From Candidatus Kuenenbacteria bacterium CG08_land_8_20_14_0_20_37_23 (lineage in GTDB: Bacteria; Patescibacteriota; Patescibacteriia; UBA2196; GWA2-42-15): a stretch of DNA of 11,043 nt. Shown one piece after another: positions 1-5,644 of this stretch (the first letter of the stretch is position 1; each line of letters opens with the position of its first letter). The stretch lies in assembly GCA_002778965.1 (NCBI GenBank), contig PEXX01000022.1, forward strand, positions 1-11,043, written 5' to 3'. A program made the translations under genes and the position numbers. The notes below the pieces were generated by a model. That model did no database searches and was not told the DNA's origin. It was given only the letters and a program-made list of their open reading frames with translations.

Positions 1-457
1 CACAGATATTGTATTTAGGCGAAAACAGATAACCGATAACCTTCCCGCTAGAAATTAATTCTCCTAATTTTTTGCCAGTCGTAATTCCCAAAATTTTAGT
101 ACCTATTTTTTTAGCTTGTCCAAAAGTCTCCAGCGGCTCTTCAGTCCCGCCTGAATAACTTGATATAATATATAAAGTATTTTTATCAACCATGCCAGGT
201 AGATTATAACTATTAATATTAACTAAAGGAATTTTAAGCTCATTAAAATATAACGACTGTATTATGTGCGCTCCCAACCCAGAACCGCCCATACCGTTGA
301 CCACCACTTTGTTTATTTCTCTATAACTGGCTGGAAACTTTATGCCTTTTGTTTCATTCCACGCTTGTTCAATCTGTTTGTGCAATAAATCAATTGATCT
401 GATCATATTGGATTTGTCCAATTTTTTAATTGCCTTAATATCATCTAAAATATTCAT
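1..457 (-). CDS. Bifunctional phosphoglucose/phosphomannose isomerase, SIS domain (partial, 3' end outside window)
   Basis: This gene reads leftward off the window edge, so only the first 152 residues are present; the family is usually about 330-350. It would interconvert glucose-6-phosphate or mannose-6-phosphate with fructose-6-phosphate in the cytosol, feeding glycolysis and sugar-nucleotide synthesis. The visible part is the first SIS (sugar isomerase) subdomain. NGMGGSG at residues 54-60 and SSYSGGTEE at 99-107 are the sugar-phosphate-binding loops typical of the archaeal/bacterial PGI/PMI family. The catalytic residues in the second half lie outside the window. I chose the ATG at 455-457 because the helix before the first SIS strand begins there. 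No Shine-Dalgarno is visible; the upstream bases are A/T-rich. It lies 86 bp downstream of the rRNA methyltransferase on the same strand and could be co-transcribed with it. A plain SIS-domain protein is the alternative, but the GMGGSGLG pattern favours PGI/PMI. Confidence 0.85.
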   Translation of the reverse strand, partial: MNILDDIKAIKKLDKSNMIRSIDLLHKQIEQAWNETKGIKFPASYREINKVVVNGMGGSGLGAHIIQSLYFNELKIPLVNINSYNLPGMVDKNTLYIISSYSGGTEEPLETFGQAKKIGTKILGITTGKKLGELISSGKVIGYLFSPKYNIC

Positions 458-543
458 AAAATTTTTTCTTAATAAAAATCTCAAATCCACAGTTTCTGTC
501 CTTCAATTCTACCATTCTCGTCCTAATTAAGCAAAAAATCATC

Positions 544-1131
544 TCATTTCTTCGCAATGATATACAACTCAAAACTCCTGCCGCGCGTTGCTTGCGGCTT
601 GAAAATATTGACCTGCTTGAATTTCTTTTTTAAAAACACAATAAATTTGGCAAAATCAGATCCTTGAAAAACTTTCAAGACAACTGATCCTCTGGTTGCC
701 AAAAAAATATCCGTTAATTTAATAACCCTCTGACATAGCGCCATTGAGGCGAAATGATCAATGTCGCGCACTCCAGAAGTATTTGGCGCGGCGTCAGATA
801 AAATGACGTCAAACTTATCAATCTGATTGTCCTTAATCAATTTTTCAATTTCTTCATCAAGAATATCAACCTGTATAATGATGGTATCTTTATCAAGCGG
901 CTCTATTTTTTCTCTATCAACGCCGATTAATTTCGCTTGCGCTCCGATAATGGCGCGCGTATATTGCAGCCAGCTACCAGGAGAAGCGCCAATATCCAAA
1001 ACGTTCATGCCTAACTCAAGCACGTTGAATTTTTTTTGTATTTCATCCAGCTTAAACACGCTTCTGGCTCTATAACCAAGTTTTTTCGCTTTTTTAAAAT
1101 ATTTATCTTGCAGATTAAAAGGCTTTGGCAT
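544..1131 (-). CDS. rlmE: RlmE/FtsJ-type rRNA 2'-O-ribose methyltransferase
   Basis: This SAM-dependent methyltransferase most likely modifies a ribose 2'-OH in 23S rRNA (U2552 in E. coli), a late step of large-subunit assembly. From the ATG at 1129-1131 it is 195 residues, close to the usual 200-210. Counting from that ATG, the K-D-K-E catalytic tetrad of the RrmJ fold is complete: K27 in RSVFKLDEI, D113 in LSDAAPNTSG, K153 in VVLKVFQG and E188 in RSFELYI. The SAM-binding loop is LDIGASPGSW at 45-54, with an acidic strand end at D72 (IGVDRE). An in-frame GTG at 1153-1155 would add eight residues. I prefer the ATG because homologues start just before the YFKKAKK segment and the added residues look like read-through of the upstream repeat. 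Neither start has a clear Shine-Dalgarno. The sugar-phosphate isomerase follows on the same strand. Confidence 0.9.
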   Translation of the reverse strand: MPKPFNLQDKYFKKAKKLGYRARSVFKLDEIQKKFNVLELGMNVLDIGASPGSWLQYTRAIIGAQAKLIGVDREKIEPLDKDTIIIQVDILDEEIEKLIKDNQIDKFDVILSDAAPNTSGVRDIDHFASMALCQRVIKLTDIFLATRGSVVLKVFQGSDFAKFIVFLKKKFKQVNIFKPQATRGRSFELYIIAKK

Positions 1132-1154
1132 CTGACTTAAAATATTAATATACA

Positions 1155-1178
1155 CATACTAACATACTAACATCCTAA
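1155..1178. repeat. Three tandem copies of an 8-bp unit (CATACTAA)
   Basis: Two exact copies of CATACTAA (1155-1162 and 1163-1170) are followed by a third with one change, CATCCTAA (1171-1178). The array sits directly upstream of the methyltransferase ATG and abuts its alternative GTG start. It could be a slippage-prone spacer that affects expression. No function is shown by the sequence. Confidence 0.8.
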
Positions 1179-1252
1179 TATTAAAATATCAAAACATAAA
1201 AATAATCCCACTAAAATGCCCGCCTGCCTTGCTTTTTCTGAAAATAAGTAAT

Positions 1253-1299
1253 ACACTATGAGATAGTCACAAAACTATTTTGTAACTACCTCATAATAT
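1253..1299 (-). repeat. Long imperfect palindrome in divergent intergenic region
   Basis: Arms 1253-1274 and 1278-1299 pair around a 3-nt centre. Of 22 positions, 18 are Watson-Crick. The other four (1254:1298, 1256:1296, 1263:1289, 1268:1284) are A-C mismatches in a plus-strand RNA but G-U wobbles in a minus-strand RNA, so a minus transcript would form an unbroken 22-bp stem. It lies between the divergent methyltransferase and FemX-like genes and covers the first two bases of the FemX-like ATG. It may be an RNA hairpin in the methyltransferase leader, or an operator for a dimeric regulator of both genes. No T-run follows it on either strand, so it is not a simple terminator. Confidence 0.75.
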
Positions 1300-2347
1300 G
1301 AAAATAAGCAGCGACTATCAAAACCAGAAAGAGTGGAATGAATTTTTGTTCAAAAATTCTTATCCAACAAATTTTTTGCAATCCTGGGACTGGGGTGAAT
1401 TCAACCAAAAAATACTTGGCAATCAAATCAAACGCATCGTCCTGTTTGACGACAATGAATTGAAAATGGCATGTCTTTTTATTGCGAGACAGCTACCGTT
1501 CAATAAATCTTTCTGGTATTGTCCGCGCGGATTTGTCTTGCACAAAAACTACACAGACAAAATGACCCATGGATATCAAGCAATAATGAAAGTTATACGG
1601 AAAGATTTCCGTGATAAAATATTTTTAAGAGTCGTGCCCCAGGATGAAAGCCAAGAGCAACTGTTCGATTTCTTAAAAAAATTAGACTTCAAAAAACCAA
1701 CTATCTTGCTTGCCAGTTGCGAGCCAAACCAGACAATCCTTCTGGATTTGAACAGATCCGAAGAAGAATTGTTATTAAAGATGCACCCAAAAACAAGATA
1801 TAATATTAATTTAGCAACAAAAAAAGGTATAAAAATTAGAGTGATGACAAAGCAAACCCAAAAGAATGATTTTGATGTTCTATACCAATTGTCCCAAGAA
1901 ACAGCCAAAAGAAATAACATAAATATTTATAGCAAAAAATACTACATGGATTTGATTAATTACTTCGCCCAAAATGAAACGGCTATGAGAATAAAACTAT
2001 ATATTGCCGAATATCAGAATAAACCGCTATCTGCAGTCATAATGGTTTATTTTGGTTCTACGGCAACTTATCTCCACGGCGCGTCATCAAGCGAGTACCG
2101 CCAGCTAATGCCAAACCATCTTATTCAATGGCAAGCTATCACAGACGCGAAAAAAATGGGCATGACAATATATGATTTCTGGGGCATAAGCGACACTAAT
2201 CCAAAATGGAGCGGCATCACGCAATTCAAAAAAAGCTTTGGAGGAAGTAGTTTTACTTTTCTTGGCGCCTGGGATTATATTTTAGATAAGAAATGGTATA
2301 CTATATTTAGAATATTAAAAATCTTTAAAAAAATAATAAAAAACTAA
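1298..2347 (+). CDS. FemX/FemAB-like aminoacyltransferase (peptidoglycan bridge formation)
   Basis: This 349-residue protein resembles the FemABX family, which uses aminoacyl-tRNA to attach amino acids to the stem peptide of peptidoglycan precursors at the inner face of the membrane. It has the tandem GNAT-like layout of the family. The N-terminal half contains FLQSWDWGEF (26-35) and CPRGFV (75-80). The second half contains KTRYNINLA (165-173), LSQETAKR (198-205), a strand run near 233-262 ending in YLHGAS, and YDFWGI (292-297) followed by FKKSFGG (310-316), a typical C-terminal signature. The C-terminus is basic and aromatic (331-349), which may help membrane contact. The ATG at 1298 is the only sensible start. 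It has no Shine-Dalgarno, and its first bases lie within a large palindrome. The donor amino acid and acceptor cannot be read from sequence. A general GNAT-fold acyltransferase is the alternative. Confidence 0.85.
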   Translation: MKISSDYQNQKEWNEFLFKNSYPTNFLQSWDWGEFNQKILGNQIKRIVLFDDNELKMACLFIARQLPFNKSFWYCPRGFVLHKNYTDKMTHGYQAIMKVIRKDFRDKIFLRVVPQDESQEQLFDFLKKLDFKKPTILLASCEPNQTILLDLNRSEEELLLKMHPKTRYNINLATKKGIKIRVMTKQTQKNDFDVLYQLSQETAKRNNINIYSKKYYMDLINYFAQNETAMRIKLYIAEYQNKPLSAVIMVYFGSTATYLHGASSSEYRQLMPNHLIQWQAITDAKKMGMTIYDFWGISDTNPKWSGITQFKKSFGGSSFTFLGAWDYILDKKWYTIFRILKIFKKIIKN

Positions 2348-2368
2348 CTAATAACCAAGAAACAAGAA

Positions 2369-2435
2369 ACAAATAATTCCCAATTTCCAACTATTGTTTT
2401 ACTATGTTGGCCATTGAAATTTGAGATTTATTCGT
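2369..2435. repeat. Imperfect inverted repeat (22-bp arms) between genes
   Basis: The arms at 2369-2390 and 2414-2435 match at 17 of 22 positions around a 23-nt loop. Three of the five mismatches (2371:2433, 2380:2424, 2387:2417) are A-C as plus-strand RNA and G-U as minus-strand RNA; the other two are T-T (2377:2427, 2384:2420). The left arm and the bases before it are C/A-rich, a composition I associate with dispersed intergenic repeats in Patescibacteria, though this is recall and not a search. The right arm also contains the best -35-like hexamer for the downstream nucleotidylyltransferase. Confidence 0.6.
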
Positions 2436-2449
2436 GCCTTGCTTAATAC
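2421..2449 (+). promoter_or_regulatory. Possible leaderless promoter of the nucleotidylyltransferase gene
   Basis: TTGAGA (2421-2426, five of six consensus bases), a 17-nt spacer and TAATAC (2444-2449, a poor -10) are followed by six bases and then the ATG at 2456. Transcription would start at about the A of the ATG. The weak -10 keeps confidence low. Confidence 0.3.
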
Positions 2450-2455
2450 TATCTT

Positions 2456-3196
2456 ATGACAAATAAAATCGTAATTCTGGCAGCCGGTAAGGGCACACGC
2501 ATGCTTGAACTTTCAAAAGACAAACCAAAACACCTGATTCCTGTCAAAGCCAAACCATTCATCTACTACTTATTAAAAAACATCAAACAAGCTGGTTTCA
2601 AAGAAATCATCTTGGTCATTGGCTATAAAAAAGAAAAGATGAGAGAGTTTGCGCAAAAATATCAAGGCGAATTTGATTTGCAACTCGTGGATCAATTCGC
2701 TATTCTGGGAACAGAAAAATACGGCACGGCCTGCCCGATTGAATGCGTGGCGCAAATCATCAACAAAAAAAACTTTGTCGTCGTTAATGGAGATGATCTC
2801 TACTCCGCAGAAAATCTCAAAAAAATAAAAGGCACTAAAAATAATTATTCCTATGTTGCCGGCTATCATCACAAAGCTCCTGAACATTATGGATTGCACA
2901 AAATAGATCAAAATGGTTTTCTCGAGAGTATAATAGAAAAACCAAAAGCTGGCATTGACTTTGACGATAAACATCCGCTCAATTATCTGATCAATATTGG
3001 TATGTATAAATTCACGCCTGAAATATTTTGGGCTATTAAAAAAATAAAAAAATCTCCACGCGGGGAATATGAAATAACAGACGCTATTACACTCTTAGCA
3101 AGTAGAAAAAAAGTCAAAGTTATTCAGATTCAAGACGGCTGGAAAAGCTTTACAAATCCAGATGACATTAAAAAAATGGAAAAAATCATCGGCTGA
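2456..3196 (+). CDS. Sugar-phosphate nucleotidylyltransferase (NTP_transferase family)
   Basis: This 246-residue cytosolic enzyme should join a nucleoside triphosphate and a sugar-1-phosphate into an NDP-sugar plus pyrophosphate. The Rossmann-like domain begins at once with KIVILAAGKGTRM (4-16), the triphosphate-binding loop. KPKHLIPV (23-30) follows, then NGDD (111-114) with metal-binding aspartates, EKPK (161-164), the NIG strand near 180-182 and GEYEITD (203-209). It has only the catalytic domain: no left-handed beta-helix follows, so it lacks the acetyltransferase half of GlmU. The sugar and base cannot be assigned from sequence; GlmU-, RmlA- and mannose-type enzymes share these motifs. 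The start is fixed because strand 1 begins at residue 4. No Shine-Dalgarno precedes the ATG. It follows the FemX-like gene by 108 bp of repeat-bearing DNA and ends at its own terminator. Confidence 0.9.
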   Translation: MTNKIVILAAGKGTRMLELSKDKPKHLIPVKAKPFIYYLLKNIKQAGFKEIILVIGYKKEKMREFAQKYQGEFDLQLVDQFAILGTEKYGTACPIECVAQIINKKNFVVVNGDDLYSAENLKKIKGTKNNYSYVAGYHHKAPEHYGLHKIDQNGFLESIIEKPKAGIDFDDKHPLNYLINIGMYKFTPEIFWAIKKIKKSPRGEYEITDAITLLASRKKVKVIQIQDGWKSFTNPDDIKKMEKIIG

Positions 3197-3200
3197 ATAA

Positions 3201-3228
3201 ATCAGATTAAATGATCTGATCGTTTTTT
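3201..3228 (+). terminator. Rho-independent terminator after the nucleotidylyltransferase
   Basis: A 7-bp stem (ATCAGAT at 3201-3207 with ATCTGAT at 3214-3220), a 6-nt loop and, two bases later, six T residues (3223-3228) lie four bases after the stop codon. The stem is AT-rich, so termination may be partial. It separates this gene from the Mur ligase. Confidence 0.65.
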
Positions 3229-3233
3229 ATACA

Positions 3234-3261
3234 TTCAAATTTATTCATATTAAATTAAAAT
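3234..3261 (+). promoter_or_regulatory. Possible leaderless promoter of the Mur ligase gene
   Basis: TTCAAA (3234-3239, four of six consensus bases), a 16-nt spacer and TAAAAT (3256-3261, five of six) end five bases before the ATG at 3267, so transcription would begin at or next to the start codon. Its position just after a terminator supports a separate promoter here. The local A/T richness makes chance matches likely. Confidence 0.35.
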
Positions 3262-3266
3262 AACCA

Positions 3267-4511
3267 ATGAAGCACCTGATCAAAAAAATTACGCCAAAAT
3301 TTCTGCTATCTTGGTATCACTATTGCATGGCTATCTCCGCTAAGTGGTTTTATGGCAATCCATCAAAAAAAATGATTGTCATCGGAGTTACTGGCACCGC
3401 TGGCAAATCGTCAACTTGCTACTTTATCGCGCAACTGCTTGAAAACGCGGGGGTTAAAGCAGGAATGACGACTACCACTCTTTTCAAAATCGCCAACAAA
3501 GAATGGGTCAACGACAAAAAAATGACTATGCTCGGCCGCTGGCAAACTCAAAAATTGTTAAAAAAAATGACAACGGCAAAATGCATCGCTGCCATTGTTG
3601 AAACCAGTTCAGAGGGCATCAGGCAGTTTCGCCATATCGGCATTGACTATGATATTCTTGTTTTCACAAATCTCTACCCAGAACATATTGAATCACACGG
3701 CAATTTCACGAATTATCAAAAAACAAAAGGGCGCTTGTTTAATGGCTTATACGCCACAAAACGCAAAAAAAACATCAAGAAAACCATTATCGTCAACAGA
3801 GATGACGAATACGCCGACTATTTCATGTCTTTTTGGGCTGAAGAAAAAGTAACTTATGGTGTAAAAAATAGGTCAGACATTGAGAATAATAATTATAAAA
3901 TAAATCTTCTTGGCAAATATAACATAGCAAACGTTCTCGCCGCAGTTAGTGTAAGCAAAATCCTTAAAATAAAAGAAGAAAAAATTATTGACGCCATCTC
4001 TAAACTGAAACCTCTACCCGGAAGACTTGAATTTATAACGAATAATCTTAATTTTAAAATATTGGTAGATTATTCATTTGAACCAAGGGCTCTTGAAAAA
4101 CTTTATGAAACGATAGATGATATTGGATACAAAAGATTGATTCACGTTCTTGGCTCAACAGGCGGGGGCAGAGACAAAGCGCGTCGACTAATACTGGGTA
4201 AAATGGCAGGAGAAAAGGCCGACATTGTCATTATCACCAACGAAGACCCATATGACGAAAATCCACAAAAAATAATTGACGATATCGGAATGGGGCTGGC
4301 CGATATTGAACAAAATAAGAGGAAAAAAGTATTCAAAATTCTCGATCGGCGCGCAGCAATCATTAAAGCTCTGTCACTGGCCCAAAAAAACGATCTTGTG
4401 CTGATAACGGGCAAGGGAGCCGAACAGGCGATTTGTATCGCCAAGGGTAAAAAAATTCCTTGGGACGACAGAACCGTCATTAGAGAAGAATTGAAGGCCT
4501 TTGAAAAATAA
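3267..4511 (+). CDS. MurE-like Mur ligase lacking the N-terminal UDP-binding domain
   Basis: This 414-residue ATP-dependent amide ligase most resembles MurE, which adds the third amino acid to UDP-MurNAc-L-Ala-D-Glu. Visible in order: P-loop GTAGKSS (43-49; usually GTNGKT/S), ETSSEG (112-117), TNLYPEH (134-140), probable carbamylated lysine K154 in TKGRLF, LPGRLE (249-254), VDYSFEP (267-273, where MurE has VDYAHTP), GSTGGGRDK (296-304) and GKGAE (382-386, usually GKGHE). The DNPR motif that contacts diaminopimelate reads EDPYDE (326-331), so its Arg is Tyr and its Asn is Asp. MurE proteins of 480-500 residues place the P-loop near residue 110. Here only about 40 residues precede it, so the uridine-binding first domain is absent, replaced by a short hydrophobic/basic segment. 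The PfkB kinase follows after 39 bp. A Mur ligase for another substrate is possible. Confidence 0.85.
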   Translation: MKHLIKKITPKFLLSWYHYCMAISAKWFYGNPSKKMIVIGVTGTAGKSSTCYFIAQLLENAGVKAGMTTTTLFKIANKEWVNDKKMTMLGRWQTQKLLKKMTTAKCIAAIVETSSEGIRQFRHIGIDYDILVFTNLYPEHIESHGNFTNYQKTKGRLFNGLYATKRKKNIKKTIIVNRDDEYADYFMSFWAEEKVTYGVKNRSDIENNNYKINLLGKYNIANVLAAVSVSKILKIKEEKIIDAISKLKPLPGRLEFITNNLNFKILVDYSFEPRALEKLYETIDDIGYKRLIHVLGSTGGGRDKARRLILGKMAGEKADIVIITNEDPYDENPQKIIDDIGMGLADIEQNKRKKVFKILDRRAAIIKALSLAQKNDLVLITGKGAEQAICIAKGKKIPWDDRTVIREELKAFEK

Positions 4512-4550
4512 ACTGCTTGATATGCTTTTATTGTTTTATTTTCAAAATAT

Positions 4551-5609
4551 ATGACACATTTAGACGTTATAAGTATTGGCTCTGCCATGCGTGATATTTT
4601 TATCCTCAACAAAGATTTGCTCTGCCAGAATGCCAAAATCTGCCATCCATTCAATCCGCAAAATATCGGCAGTAAAATTACCGTTAAAAAAATACATTCG
4701 GATATCGGCGGAGGCGGTACAAACTCCGCCGCAACATTCTCAAATATGGGTTTTAAAACCGCGCTCTTGAGTCAAGTCGCAGATGACACTTCGGGGAAAG
4801 AAGTGCTACAAACAATGAAAAAATTCAAAGTAAACACAAGTCTTGTTAATATAAATAAAAAACAAGAAACTGGATATTCTGTCATTTTTATCAACAAATC
4901 AGGCGATCGCACTGCGCTTATCTTCCGTGGCGCCAGCGATTTCAAAAAATTTAAACTCGGTAAAATCGACCTGCGCGCAGACTGGTTTTTCATAACCAGC
5001 CTTAACGCCAATCTTGTGTTTTTAAATAAAATATTTAAAATAGCCCAAAAAAACAAAATAAAAATAGCTTGGAATCCGGGAACCAGCGAACTCTCACTTG
5101 GCCATAACAAATTGAAAAACTTGCTCAAAAGCACATGTGTTCTACTGCTTAATTTAAAAGAAGCGCAAGAGCTTACTAAATTAAAAAATGACGATATCAA
5201 ATCCATTTTTTCTAAAATATCCATTCTCGCGCCAAAGGCAATAGTCTGCATAACAGCCGGACAAAATGGAGCATGGATAATGGACCCGGGTAATTACGAG
5301 CAAGAACTTTTAAGCAAAAGATCAATAGCAAAAAAGCCAAATGAGAAAAAATCGGCATCATCAATAATTTATTACGCCAATATTTTGAATAAAAAAGTGG
5401 TTAACTCCACTGGAGCTGGCGACGCGTTTGGCGCGGGTTTTGTTTCAGGCCTAAAACTATATAAAAACGACATCAAAAAATCACTGCAACTCGCAATGCT
5501 AAACTCAAACAGCGTCGTTACTAAAATGGGTGCTAAACACGGCCTGCTAAAAAAACCGCCAACAAAAAAAATGCTGACAAGAATCAAAATAAGAATCCAC
5601 CAGACTTGA
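4551..5609 (+). CDS. PfkB/ribokinase-family sugar or nucleoside kinase
   Basis: This 352-residue cytosolic kinase should transfer the ATP gamma-phosphate to a sugar or nucleoside hydroxyl. The ribokinase fold is clear: an N-terminal strand at 5-10 (DVISIG), the substrate-binding GGGGTNSA (53-60) with the usual following helix, and the C-terminal PfkB signature NSTGAGDAFGAG (285-296) with catalytic base D291 and the anion hole GAG (288-290). The acceptor cannot be named; adenosine-kinase-like and fructokinase-like proteins share these motifs. About 20-25 lysine-rich residues (roughly 254-280) are inserted between the AWIMD strand and the GAGD motif, where ribokinases usually have a short turn. 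The gene starts 39 bp after the Mur ligase and is probably transcribed with it. No Shine-Dalgarno is visible. Its stop codon overlaps the -35 element of the clpC promoter. Confidence 0.88.
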   Translation: MTHLDVISIGSAMRDIFILNKDLLCQNAKICHPFNPQNIGSKITVKKIHSDIGGGGTNSAATFSNMGFKTALLSQVADDTSGKEVLQTMKKFKVNTSLVNINKKQETGYSVIFINKSGDRTALIFRGASDFKKFKLGKIDLRADWFFITSLNANLVFLNKIFKIAQKNKIKIAWNPGTSELSLGHNKLKNLLKSTCVLLLNLKEAQELTKLKNDDIKSIFSKISILAPKAIVCITAGQNGAWIMDPGNYEQELLSKRSIAKKPNEKKSASSIIYYANILNKKVVNSTGAGDAFGAGFVSGLKLYKNDIKKSLQLAMLNSNSVVTKMGAKHGLLKKPPTKKMLTRIKIRIHQT

Positions 5610-5634
5610 ACTTCCCAACACTTTTTGCTAAAAT
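5606..5634 (+). promoter_or_regulatory. clpC promoter, extended -10, near-leaderless
   Basis: TTGAAC (5606-5611), a spacer of exactly 17 nt and TAAAAT (5629-5634) preceded by TG at 5626-5627 make a good sigma-70-type promoter with an extended -10. The ATG lies ten bases after the -10, so the predicted 5' leader is only about 3-5 nt. The -35 overlaps the kinase stop codon. No heat-shock operator such as CIRCE or a CtsR site is visible. Confidence 0.6.
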
Positions 5635-5644
5635 GATTTAACCT

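Noticed and set aside
342..530. A 62-codon plus-strand open frame over the start of the isomerase gene
   Set aside because: It lies opposite the clearly recognisable SIS-domain protein and has low-complexity F/I/S-rich composition with no family motif.
2447..2452. TACTAT just before the nucleotidylyltransferase start as a -10 box
   Set aside because: It ends three bases before the only possible ATG, which would put the transcript start inside the coding sequence.
3267..4511. MurT (MurT/GatD) or folylpolyglutamate synthase as the identity of the Mur ligase
   Set aside because: MurT also lacks the first domain, but the TNLYPEH, LPGRLE, GSTGGGRDK and GKGAE segments follow the MurE pattern, and no glutaminase partner lies next to it.
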